In this document: in pieces, positions 1-14,298 of the stretch
Position numbering within the stretch: position 1 is the first letter of the stretch
Layout: every line of letters starts with the position of its first letter
Source of the DNA: Periconia sp. R9002
Taxonomy: Eukaryota > Ascomycota > Dothideomycetes > Pleosporales > Periconiaceae
Direction: 5' to 3'
Assembly (NCBI GenBank): GCA_023627715.1
Contig: JAMAHW010000036.1
Location: forward strand, 62,001-126,000
Length of the DNA stretch: 64,000 nt
Notes under the pieces: model-generated
What the model was told of the DNA's origin: nothing
The model's database searches: none
Seen by the model: only the letters and a program-made list of their open reading frames with translations
Made by a program: the position numbers and the translations under genes

Positions 1-1
1 C

Positions 2-1979
2 GAGCTACAGGCGAACCGTATGCGTCGCATGACAGAACTTTCACCATTAGGCATGTACTTGTTTGATCCTGATGGGTTCCTTTTGGAAGCCAATGAGCGG
101 TTCTATGAGATGACTGGACATCCTAGAGATGAGAGAAGCCCACTGGAATTCCTGAGTTATATGGCTGATCCCGAAAGCCAGAAAAAAGCCCAATCCATGT
201 GGATGGACCTTCAGATAGACAGTAAAATGCGGCAAGAAGAACTTCGAATCAACAACCCCAACTATACTCCTCGCGACCTTACAGGGCAACCTATAGAATA
301 TTGGGTTTTGGCTTCCTCTCAGCCAGAAATCGGTCCCGACGGACGGATTCGCTCAGTCATGGGCTCAATCGCAGATATCTCCCAATTGAAATGGGCTCAA
401 GGTCTTCAAGATCGGCGGTTGCAGGAGGCCGAGGAAACAAAGCGGCAGCAGAATGAGTTCATCGATATCACCAGCCATGAAATGCGAAATCCTCTTTCTG
501 CTATTCTGATATGTGCTGATGGCATCCGTGATGCGTTATCTACGGGTGCTGATGACAAGACTATAGAGGAGTGTATTGAGGCGGCTAACAACATCGCTCT
601 CTGTGTACAGCATCAGAAGTCCATCGTGGACGATATTTTGACCATCTCCAAACTAGACTCGAATCTATTACTTATTACGCCGATACCTGTGCAGCCCGTT
701 GCCACTGTACATCGTGCTATGTCAATGTTCAAACCAGAAGTCCAAGCCAAAGATATCGAATTTCATTACTGTCAAGATGCCTCTTTGGAACAACTGGCCG
801 TAGACTGGGTCAATCTCGATCCCAGCCGACTTCTTCAGATCACTGTCAACCTGATAACTAACGCCATCAAATTTACTCAGGGATCACATACAAGAACGAT
901 ATCAGTATGTCTTGGCGCATCTGTAGAACCCCCCGTGGTACACGATGAGGCTTTCGAGTATGTACCCACCCGTAATAAACATATTAACGTTACCTCTGGC
1001 GAAGAATGGGGTGATGGCGATGTACTTTATATTCGGGTTGACGTGGAAGACACTGGCTGTGGACTCACCGATGAAGAAAAGCGCGTTCTCTTCGAACGGT
1101 TCGCCCAGGCATCACCCAGAACTCATGCACATTACGGGGGGAGTGGGTTAGGTCTATTCATTTCGAGACAACTTGCAGAGCTCCATGGAGGCAGAATTGG
1201 TGTATCGTCCATCTCGGGTGTAGGAAGTACGTTCGGCTTCTATATACAAACACGACGGACACCCGCAGAAAACAGGCCAGCACCATCACTACTGAACCAT
1301 GCAGACCCACAAGCAAATCCCCATTCCGAACGTGTTCTTGGTAATTCTAGCTTCCCTGCACTCGTTCACACTACGTCCAGTCCTGCTGCTCTCCCTCCTC
1401 GAGGGACGTCCCACGAAGGCGGGACGCTTTCGTCCGACGCTCTTCATGTATTGATTGTGGAGGACAACCTAGTCAATCAACGCGTTCTATCAAAGCAGCT
1501 TCAAAAATCTGGCTGCATTGTCTATACAGCTGATAACGGCATTCACGCTCTCAGCCACCTTGAAACAACTGCTTTTCAAACACCTGGTGGTACCCCCCTT
1601 TCTGTCATCTTAATGGACCTCGAGATGCCGGAAATGGATGGACTGGCTTGCGTTGAGACAATCCGTGATATGGAATTGAGAGGTGAAATCAAAGGACATG
1701 TACCTGTTGTCGCAATTACAGCAAACGTTCGAGATGAGCAAATGAAGGCGGCGGTACGTTTCCCTGGGTACGACGTAGTATCATCACACCACGTGGCGTG
1801 GCGTTCTGAGACCTTCGTCACCCACATTATCACCATTGATTGAGTTAAGCTGACTTTGTACACGCGAATTTTAGGTGGCACGTGGCATGGATGATGTTGT
1901 GAGCAAACCATTCAGAATACCGGAAGTACTTGCCAAAATCACGGCGGTATTAAATCAATTTGAACATCAGGGGGGGTAA
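2..1979 (+). CDS. PAS-domain hybrid histidine kinase (5' end outside the window)
   Basis: Two-component sensor kinase carrying its own receiver domain. The frame is open from base 2, so the start lies upstream; numbering here is from the first Met at 20. A PAS/PAC segment covers about 1-125, a short helix leads to the HisKA H-box SHEMRNPLSA (His153), the HATPase N-box has Asn281, and the G-boxes are DTGCG (344-348) and GGSGLGL (373-379). After a Ser/Pro linker comes a receiver with acidic pair E481-D482, phosphoacceptor Asp533 (LMDLEMPEMDG) and Thr567. The long frame runs into an intron: splicing 1754-1874 (121 nt, GTACGT..TTTTAG, phase 0) restores the receiver end with the conserved Lys (VVSKPF) and a stop at 1979. 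Such kinases normally pass phosphate through an HPt protein to Ssk1- or Skn7-type regulators. The stimulus is unknown. It is tail to tail with the next gene, 183 bp apart. Confidence 0.9.
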
Positions 1980-2162
1980 GGCATTGCCCCTCTTCCATGC
2001 CTGATAATTCCAGTCAACAGTGTCAATCAATATTAAGAATATTTCTCTATGGATGTATTCATCATTCCCATTACTTACGAAAAAATATGTACTGAAGCAT
2101 GGGAACTAACAATGAATCAAAATGGATTCCGCTAATAACCTCGATGAGACAAGCAAAGGCTC

Positions 2163-6224
<4,062 letters not shown>

Positions 6225-7528
6225 ATGGCTACCACTCTTCGTAACTACTTTGGGTTTGGCCAGCAAGTCAATTCAAAACCCAAAGAACCCGAAGCCGTCC
6301 GTGCTCTGCCTGCGAACTGGTACACCTCGCAAGAGATGTACGAATTGGAACGACGGGCTATATGGTCACGAAAATGGCTTATCATGACCCACCAAGTCCG
6401 TCTTAAAGAGTCTGGCGACTTTCTTCGCTACAAGATTGCTGGCTTCGACTTCATCATTGCCCGTGACCGATCAGGAAAGATTTCGGCATTCCATAATGTC
6501 TGCAGGCACCGCGCCTACCCAGTCATTGAACAAGACGAAGGCACAGCAAAGATCTTTTCATGCAGATATCATGGGTGGTCGTACGGCCTAAATGGTAAAC
6601 TTGCAAAAGCCCCCGGCTATCAAGATCTTCCGAATTTCGATAGGTCTGAGAATGGACTCCTTCCCATCCATACCAAGGTCGACGTCAACGGGTTCGTATG
6701 GGTAAACCTAGATGGAAAAGCTGAGCCAGAGATCTCCTGGGAAGAAGACTTCGATGGCGTTGATAAACAGAACCGCTTTCGAGATTTTGATTTTGGCAAT
6801 TATGAGTTTGATCACATCTGGGAAATCAATGCCGATTACAACTGGAAGATTGCCGCCGACAACTACAACGAGTGCTACCACTGCAAGACCACACACCCCG
6901 ATATTGTGGCCGTGGCCAATCTAGAAACGTACGATGTGCACCCCAAGGCTGCTCATATCCAGCACGATGCGTCAACCACTGCAGTGCAAAGAGAGAACGG
7001 CCTGAATATTGCATCGACCTACTATTGGCCTCATGCTTCAATGACCGTCTCGTAAGTTTTACTCCCCTTCCCTTCTCTTAATCAGGCTCCAATACTAACT
7101 TCATCTTCAGTCCTCACTTTTTCTTCATGCAAAAATTCATGCCCACTTCGCCCACTACGACTCACGTCTACTATGAAGTCTACCGGAACCGGCACTCATC
7201 CGAGCAAGACTTCCAAACTATCAATGAGATGTACAAACGTATCATGTCTGAAGATAAGCAGCTGTGCAACCTCGCACAGAAGAATATCAACGCAGGCGTT
7301 TTCATCAACGGCGAACTTCACCCGCATATGGAAAAGGGACCTCTCTATTTCCAGAAGATGTGTAGGGAAGCTGTGGTAGATTGGCATGCACAGGAGAAGA
7401 AGCAGGGTCACGAAATCTGGCCTGCAAGACAGGTACTACCGGGTAAAGCGGAGCAAGCGAACGAAGATATCGATTTCTGTGAGGGTCTTTCGTGTGGGAA
7501 GGAGCGAAGTGATAGCTTGGTGTGGTAA
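6225..7528 (+). CDS. Rieske non-heme iron oxygenase, choline/glycine-betaine monooxygenase-like
   Basis: Predicted 414 aa after removing one intron (7052-7110, 59 nt, GTAAGT donor, TACTAAC branch point, TTCAG acceptor). The Rieske [2Fe-2S] ligands are Cys93/His95 (CRH) and Cys113/His116 (CRYH), separated by 17 residues. The catalytic domain has the mononuclear iron motif NYNECYHCKTTHPD (His219, His224), and the acidic third ligand is probably Asp324 in SEDKQLC. This is the alpha-subunit type that hydroxylates quaternary ammonium compounds: plant choline monooxygenase or bacterial GbcA (glycine betaine to dimethylglycine plus formaldehyde). Such oxygenases need a ferredoxin reductase, and none is encoded in this window. 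I chose the ATG at 6225 because the upstream extension starts only at a TTG. Divergent pairing with a dimethylglycine dehydrogenase-like gene favours betaine demethylation over betaine synthesis; this is inference. Confidence 0.9.
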
Positions 7529-8517
7529 GTGTGAGGGCTGAATACCAAATTGGAATTTATTGGAGTATCATTGTAGCGGGGCGTTAGGGACAGGGGGTTT
7601 CATTTTTCGAACAGACTTTTTTATTCGCCGACTCGCTCGACTTGGCTGTCGTTGTAACTAAATACAACACTTCCTCTTGAATCTAATATATTCCCATCTT
7701 AGAAAAACACATCTTCCTGATTGATACCCCGCCACGCTGTCGAGAACGTGACTGACGAGGTTAAGATCCCTGGGAAATGTATCGCGCTTTCTCCTTCAGT
7801 CAGCGCATACAACTTTACAGTCTCCCACCAAATGACTGCACTCGATTCCCCTCTTGTCACATTCATCCCCTCCCCCCCGCTCTGTTATCACGGTTCCTAA
7901 ATATACGATTTTATTATGTTCTCAGGTTGATATCATCGCGCATGTGTGGATGTACTCTGCATCCTAATCGGGAAATATTTACCACTGCCCATAGCAATCG
8001 GCTAACTGCAATCTGGTCATGACCAACATGAACTTCGCATGTGCTACTATTATTGCCAGTCGGTCGCTACCCACTCCTTAGTTTTTGCTTTACCGGTGGA
8101 ATAGCAACGAGAGGGTGCCAGAGAGTGAATAAATTTCCCTGAAATACATCGAACACATACGAGGCTTCGATGGTACGATGTGTCATCTAAACGCCCGTAT
8201 ATAAGTCATGTGACCAGTCTCTGCCTCGTAAAAAAGTACCTAGGTATAGATGTACCTCTAACTGGCCGTACATGATATTGAATACGCCAAAATGCAGTCT
8301 TGCACGGCAGATGTATTTGATTTTGACCACGATGTTAGCGTGAACGTTGAGAAATTCAAGCCAAGTGGGTAACAGTTGAATACTTTCTCGTCCATTATTA
8401 ATCTCTATTCACATGGCAACGTAATGTTGGATGTAATACTCGATCGGAGTTTTGCGGGTCATGTATTTCCTTTTTTTTTATTTTCTATTTTGGTGTCCAC
8501 CAAGGTTCATTTCCCGT
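7529..8517. other. Intergenic region, no gene seen
   Basis: This lies between the 3' ends of a plus-strand and a minus-strand gene. It has only short ORFs without recognisable features. It contains one perfect copy of the palindrome TACCTAGGTA at 8237-8246. Confidence 0.5.
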
Positions 8518-9376
8518 TCACAATGTTGACTCCTCGGGCAGGAGACCATTTCTCCATTTGAGAGCGGCGTGCTTGTTCGCCCATTCCAATACTGCGTCAT
8601 AATCGATGCACTCATGTTCAGAACCCTGGCCGGGCCCTTGCTCCGTTTTCCCCTCCAAGGTCGTGTCAGCATTGCACATCAATCCTTGACGGAGGTAGCT
8701 GAAACAGTGAACTGAATGATGAGCCACCTCCTCTGTTAGTTCGACCCCACCATAACCCCGTTGAAAATGCTCTACAAGGTAGGAGAGGCAGTGGAGTTGA
8801 TGGAATACAGTGATCATATAGCCGGGACCATCAGTATGGCGGTCGATTGCAATGGTGTAGGGAGTTGGAAGGTCATAAGGCGAAGGATCGGGCAGACTGA
8901 TATATCCTCGGGAATCTGTGGGAGAGCGTTACTTGGAAAACCCAAAGAATTGGATTATAGAGTTGTGAGCGTACGTACCTGAGCTTAGCTCGATCCAGTT
9001 GTGCAGGGTTTGTAGTGTCAAAGACTCGTTGAAGAACATATCTTCACGTAGATATTTGGGGTTGTTAAGGAAGGTATACATTTTTTTCGGGACTGGAGAT
9101 AGTGAGCGCCTTCGATTCAGAAATCTGCCAGAATATGCAGGACTTACACTTTGGCACGGGCGTTTTCCTGATGGTATCTCTCGTTGTGGGCCACAAGACC
9201 AGTAGCACCAGAATCGTCGCTGCCATTGACAACTCAAGAAGCAGTCGCAGATTAAACATTGATCGCCAGTTTAATGCCTGTCTCCGAGGCAAAGTCACTG
9301 GAACGTCTTCATTGCTTCGCGTGTCGGAGAGAAATGCCTGCTCTTCTTCGTCGAATTCTTCTTTGTCAGGATTCAT
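8518..9376 (-). CDS. UstYa-like (DUF3328) membrane-anchored oxidase
   Basis: Three exons (9376-9148, 9092-8979, 8915-8518) with introns of 55 and 63 nt give 246 aa. An acidic cytosolic N-terminus is followed by one membrane segment (about 44-62, LLLELSMAATILVLLVLW). The lumenal part carries the two HxxHC motifs that define the family: HQLHC (153-157) and HSVHC (181-185), the second continuing into YLRQGLMCNAD. UstYa-type proteins catalyse oxidative cyclisation, hydroxylation or halogenation in secondary-metabolite pathways, including fungal RiPPs such as ustiloxin. The exon joins restore one frame through all conserved blocks, so the gene looks intact. No precursor peptide, NRPS, PKS or second UstY gene was recognised nearby, so the substrate cannot be named. 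Confidence 0.88.
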
Positions 9377-10243
9377 TTTTGGGTAGCAGACTGAACTGGT
9401 CTAAGACTGCACATGCACATTAAGAAAGGAGATGGGATGAAGCGGCCTCGGAACGTGTTATATCACGCTTCAAGTGGCGTTTGTTCCAGAAGAAGCTAGT
9501 CGGTTAATATACAGTAAATGATGCTGCGACAGCGCGTGATATCCAGCGGCTAATAAGCAAGGGGTATTCGAACGTTCAAATGGTGAAAGGCTTTGGGAAG
9601 TAGAAAGATTCAGTTTTTGGGAAAACGATGGAACAGTGAAAAGAAAAGCCTGTACATCTGTTGTTAGATCTCTAAAGCCTATGTAGTGATTAATGTACAT
9701 GTGGGGATGGTGAAACAGAGGTTATTAAAGGGCGAAGCCATCAGTACGACGGCCCTAGAACGCACCAAAGAAGGATGATAAACATTTCATGCTATCGGTA
9801 GTGTCTTCCGACACATAACGGTCGGCGTAAAATATGTATCATTTATTATTACCTCTTTTGTGAATGAATAGGATGGGTTTTACCTCAACAAAAACAAAGA
9901 CCCAAAAGTAAGAAAACTGAAAAAGGCGGACCACCTTTGATACCAAAAAAATAGAACAATAGGGGCGGAAGAGCAATTAAGCTGCTTATTGTTTTCTCCG
10001 AATAAACTCGATAATGAGCCAGATCACAAATTTGCATAAGGGCCAGCGTGGTTTGGAAGTCGAGAGGTCCTTGAGGTTTCATCTGGAAGCCTGTGCGTAG
10101 ATAGGCATTGACTGACTAAGCCAACAAAACCAACCAAGCTCCGCTATGGTTCTCCGCCGAGCTTGAACTTTTGGAGCTGCCTGGCTCGGCGTCATACTCA
10201 AGAGCGCGACCTTCCGATCGAATATCAAACCCTTCTCTCCACA
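9377..10243. other. Divergent promoter region, no gene seen
   Basis: Upstream DNA of both the UstYa-like gene and the stomatin-like gene. Only short, featureless ORFs are present. The stretch is AT-rich near 9780-9960 and becomes CT-richer next to the stomatin-like start. Confidence 0.45.
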
Positions 10244-11572
10244 ATGGCCTCGCCCCATCGCTTGGTCGCCTCCACGGCTTCAAGTCTCACACGCTCGTCA
10301 CGGTTTCTGCTTACCTCGAGGATAGCATACCCAACCTTCAACACGTCCACCGCCCGCGCCTTCAGCCAGGCCACGATAACCTGTGCCCAAAGCCCACCTA
10401 GTCTCTTCCCCAACCTTTCACAATCAAACTCTTCTGGACCACCAACCTATTTTCAGTCTACAAAAAGCCTCCCTGCAAACACAATCATCCGCTTCGTACC
10501 GCAGCAGACAGCATGGATCGTGGAGCGCATGGGTAAGTTTAGTAGGATACTGGAGCCTGGCCTCGCCATCCTCATGCCTGTGATCGACCGCATCGCCTAT
10601 GTGAAAAGCTTGAAAGAAAACGCAATGGAAATTCCAAGTCAGAGCGCCATCACGGCCGACAACGTTACACTAGAGCTCGATGGAGTGCTGTACACCAGAG
10701 TATTTGACGCATACAAGGCGAGGTGAGCTCCGTTTATCTCTTTACCGAATGAAATAAAATCAAGACTGACGCATCATAGCTATGGGGTAGAAGATGCAGA
10801 GTATGCCATTTCACAACTCGCCCAAACTACCATGCGTTCCGAAATTGGCCAACTGTCCCTTGATCACGTCCTCAAAGAGCGTGCCAACCTCAATGCGAAC
10901 ATTACCGCCGCCATCAATGAGGCCGCTCAGGATTGGGGTGTTACGTGCCTGCGTTATGAGATCCGTGATATTCACGCCCCGGAGCCAGTCGTCGAGGCCA
11001 TGCATCGACAAGTCACCGCTGAGCGCTCCAAACGCGCCGAAATCCTCGAGTCGGAGGGTCAAAGGCAGTCCGCCATCAACGTGGCAGAAGGAAAAAAACA
11101 GTCGGTAATTCTGGCGTCAGAGGCATTGCGGGCTGAGCAGATCAACATGGCGAGTGGAGAGGCCGAGGCGATCCTGCTCAAAGCACAGGCAACGGCCAGC
11201 GGCATCGACGCCGTGGCGCGTTCCATCGCACAAGGCCAAGATGCCGCCCAAAGCGCGGTGTCGCTCTCCGTCGCCGAGAAATACGTTGACGCATTCGCGA
11301 ACTTGGCCAAGGAGGGCAACAGCGTCATTGTGCCTGGAAACGTAGGCGATATCGGCGGCATGATTGCCAGCGCCATGGCCGTGTATGGAAAGGTCAACAG
11401 CGCAAACGCGAGAGGCGTTGCCAGTGAATTGGTACAAGGGAGCTCTGAGTCCACCAAGGCGAGCAAAAAGATCGCGGAGTTGGAGGCTGAAGTCGCCGCA
11501 GCAGAGAGTAATACGAGTGACGTGCAAAGCGCCATCAACAAGGCTATGGATCAGCGACTGAACAAGAACTAA
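10244..11572 (+). CDS. Mitochondrial stomatin-like protein 2 (SPFH family)
   Basis: Two exons (10244-10722 and 10780-11572; intron of 57 nt with GTGAGC donor and CATAG acceptor, phase 2) encode 423 aa. Residues 1-45 are Arg/Ser/Thr-rich and lack acids, as in a mitochondrial presequence. The SPFH/band-7 domain follows: RFVPQQTAWIVERMGKFSRI, the ITADNVTLELDGVLY block, the intron, then DWGVTCLRYEIRDI and EAMHRQVTAERSKRA. A long Ala/Glu-rich coiled coil and the SLP2-type C-terminal extension complete it. In animals SLP2 is a cardiolipin-binding scaffold of the inner membrane that organises prohibitin, proteases and respiratory complexes; a matching role here is inferred. The ATG at 10244 was chosen because the longer frame begins with TTG and would spoil the presequence. 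It ends tail to tail with the kynurenine formamidase gene. Confidence 0.93.
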
Positions 11573-11948
11573 TTATAGAAAGTGTCTGATGCGAAGGGGA
11601 AGAAGATCGGAATGCGAGATTCGAATTGTAGTGTATTACCGTTTGTATCAATAGGTTTTGGTCGCGATTTGCTATACATGGAACGAAAAGCAAGCATTTA
11701 CAAAAGCGAGGTGCTTCGTTGAAAGCAACACAGGGATGCTGTGCACGCAGTAACTCTTCTCAGTTGTTAGGACGACTTTTTTCGCTCTATGCTTAGGGTG
11801 GGCCCTTGTTTCCAAGAATAAAGGAAATTGAGTCCATACATTCTTGGAGTCAAAGAATGGTAGAGGCGGACTTGCTAGAAAGGACTGGAGGATGCCTGCC
11901 ACACACGCTATATAGACATTCCTATATTATACATCACTCTTCTCAGGA
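11573..11948. other. Convergent 3' intergenic region
   Basis: This gap lies between two stop codons and holds the 3' UTRs of the stomatin-like and kynurenine formamidase genes. No ORF of note is present. Confidence 0.5.
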
Positions 11949-13158
11949 TCAAAGTCGCCCGACCACCTCCGCAATCAATTCAGCAATCTGCCGACCATCC
12001 CTCCAGACGAAATCATGCGTGCCCTTCAACTCCTTCAACTCCACCACCCTTTTGTCCGTGCCCGTTCTCCCATCTTCTCTCGCTTCTTCGGCATCATGCT
12101 CATTCACCTCCCACCCCTGCTCCTTCAGCTTCTTTACCAAAACCTCTCCCTGCTCCCTCTCCACTAATTCATCCTCTCCACTATACCCGACCACAATCAG
12201 CTTCCCCTCCGCCCACTTCTGCAGCCTATAATCTCCAGCAGCAGGTGACACGATTTCGTAGACGATGCCGTCCGGGTCCTCGCCGAACGCGCCACACACG
12301 AGGTCACGATAGATTTGCGCAATGTGCTCTGGGCAAGAGGGAGGTTCGTGATTGGCAAGGAGGCGTGGTAGCGAGTAGATGCCTTCGAGGAGGATGAGGG
12401 CCTCAAGGCCTTGGTTCCGTTTCTCCACGTCGAATGCAAATCCGGATTCAGGTGGGGTTTCCTCCAAGAGAGGAGAAGGGGAGGACAAGCCTATGCCGGC
12501 AATGTAATGCAATAGCATGGTTGCGCCGCATGAATGTCCAACCCCGACCCAGCGCTTGACATTGTGCTCTCTTTTGAGGTGCGCGACGGCGGCCGCGAGA
12601 TCGCGTACGTGCTCTGGGTGGCGGACGTTGCGCTGGTCATCGGCCGGGTCGCTGGGCGCGGTGGGGTGACTTGGGTACGGAGAGAGGCGGTAATCGATGC
12701 TCAGGACGCCGGCGAAGCGTGCGGGGTCTGCGAGTGCTGGTACTTGTACGTCTTCGAGGAGGGTGACGAGGTGACGCAACGTGGGGAGGATGTTTGTGCT
12801 CGATTGGAGCGGGTCGCGCCAGGCGCCTGTTTTGTAGGGAGGACCCCACGGGGCACAGAGTCAGTTCAGGGGCCCACAGAGCACAGTTGCGTTCAAGTCT
12901 CACGATGCGCCACACCAACCCAACACCTCGTGGTGTATGGATACCCGACTTGTTACGTTGAAGCATTGTGGTTGAAATAGGGTTGTACTCACCCCCATGA
13001 ACATAGAGGATCCATAGAGGCGGTGGTTGTGGTTGTTGTTGCAGTGATGTGGATAAAGACGGGGTCGGGGCTGTTGGAGAAGGAGGGCGCCATATGGTGT
13101 AGGTTTGGAGGCGGCCGGGGCCGTAATGAAGCGGTTCTTCCCGCGTTCCGGACGCCAT
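11949..13158 (-). CDS. BNA7: Kynurenine formamidase-like alpha/beta hydrolase
   Basis: Hydrolyses N-formylkynurenine to kynurenine and formate in tryptophan breakdown and de novo NAD synthesis (EC 3.5.1.9). Two exons (13158-12993 and 12826-11949; phase-1 intron of 166 nt) give 347 aa. The split falls inside the oxyanion motif: exon 1 ends LYVHG and the joined sequence reads HGGAWRDP, as in this family. The N-terminal YGPGRLQTY block is also typical. The nucleophile is Ser154 in GHSCGA; the acid is probably in YSGEDELVE and the His in GTHDFVW. A first-exon-only or second-exon-only reading would lose the oxyanion hole. The protein is somewhat longer than yeast Bna7 because of a Pro/Gln/Ser insert near residues 24-48. 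Cytosolic, with no targeting signal. Confidence 0.88.
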
Positions 13159-13704
13159 CTTGCCAGGTGGAGGTGAAATAGATGCAATATTCCACCCCGG
13201 AAACCTTTGTGGACTGCTTCCGTTGTTATGTAGGTAGCTTGCAATCTGTCTACGTACTGTGGGGTATTGTGGGGTTGCGTCTCGTCCCGACTCATCTTGA
13301 AAGGTTCGTCACGTTGTGTTTGCAATACCATTACCTATGTAGGTGTCCTCAGCTGCCTACAGAGCATGTTTACAAGTCACTAGTTTCACCAACTGAGAAA
13401 CGGGTTTCACACATCACGATTGCATTGAAGGCGGCAGTAGAAAACAATCATGTTCTAGGTGTCTTTTGTATTACAGGCAGCTATATAAAGCAACCAAGAT
13501 CGCGATCCATTTCATATTACCAAGTACGATGTTGTAAATTATTCATCAACGCAACAGCCATGCGCCAAAATGCAATGCAGACCCAGAGGTATCTTAAGGA
13601 CCGAACGGCGGATTACCCACCACCATGACGCAACCAAAGTTTTGTGTGTATCGTTGAAAGAAGATGACTCGAAAATACCCAATGCGAAGTGCGCTCGATA
13701 CTGC
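13159..13704. other. Intergenic region, no gene seen
   Basis: Upstream of the formamidase gene and downstream of the GPI-protein gene. It carries TAGGTA-type motifs near 13230 and 13335 and no supported ORF. Confidence 0.45.
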
Positions 13705-14298
13705 TTACAAGAAAGCAGCGACGAAAGCACCAGCACCGATCAGAGAGCCAGCAACCTTCATGGTGGGGGCAGCAGCATTGCCGGAGCTGCTGGGGCTACC
13801 AGACTGACCAGCGCCAGACCCTGAGCGAGAGGCATTGGGGCCAGTAGGAGAGTTGGTGGCAGAGCCGGAGCCAGAGCCGCTAGCACCAGATCCGCTCGCG
13901 CTGGCGGGAGCACCGACAACGAGCGTGGTAGAGTTGGAGGCAGAGACGGTGAAGACGGTGGTAGAGTTGGTGCCGGGAACGCCCTGGGTGATGGTGTGAA
14001 TGCCGGAAGTGCCAACAGCAGGGATAGTGATGGAGGGAGGAATCGAGGTGACGAGGGGAGGCTGGCTAGAGGCGGCAGCGGGAACATTGGGCTGGGAGCT
14101 GGCGGCAGAAGGCTGTCCGGTCACAACGCCGAGGGAGTTGGTCTGCTGAAGAAAGCTGGTCTGAGGGAAGGCATCCGAGCTGGACTGTGGGGATTGGATC
14201 AGTACGTTGGATACACGAAACGGAGGTGAGGTAAATCTTACCGAAGCCTGAGCAGCAACGGCGGCGGCGAAAGCAGAGACGAAGACGTAGGAACGCAT
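13705..14298 (-). CDS. Small GPI-anchored Ser/Gly-rich cell-surface protein
   Basis: Two exons (14298-14242 and 14184-13705; intron of 57 nt, GTAAGA donor, CCACAG acceptor, phase 0) encode about 178 aa. Exon 1 codes almost exactly for a signal peptide (MRSYVFVSAFAAAVAAQAS). The mature part is Ser/Pro/Thr-rich with several N-glycosylation sequons (NST), then a Gly/Ser-rich stretch. The C-terminus is a small-residue site followed by a short hydrophobic tail (VAGSLIGAGAFVAAFL), the signal for GPI attachment. There is no catalytic domain. It is probably a plasma-membrane or wall structural protein. Similar low-complexity GPI proteins are common in filamentous ascomycetes and diverge quickly, so no orthologue name is given. 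Confidence 0.8.
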   Translation of the reverse strand: MRSYVFVSAFAAAVAAQASVRFTSPPFRVSNVLIQSPQSSSDAFPQTSFLQQTNSLGVVTGQPSAASSQPNVPAAASSQPPLVTSIPPSITIPAVGTSGIHTITQGVPGTNSTTVFTVSASNSTTLVVGAPASASGSGASGSGSGSATNSPTGPNASRSGSGAGQSGSPSSSGNAAAPTMKVAGSLIGAGAFVAAFL

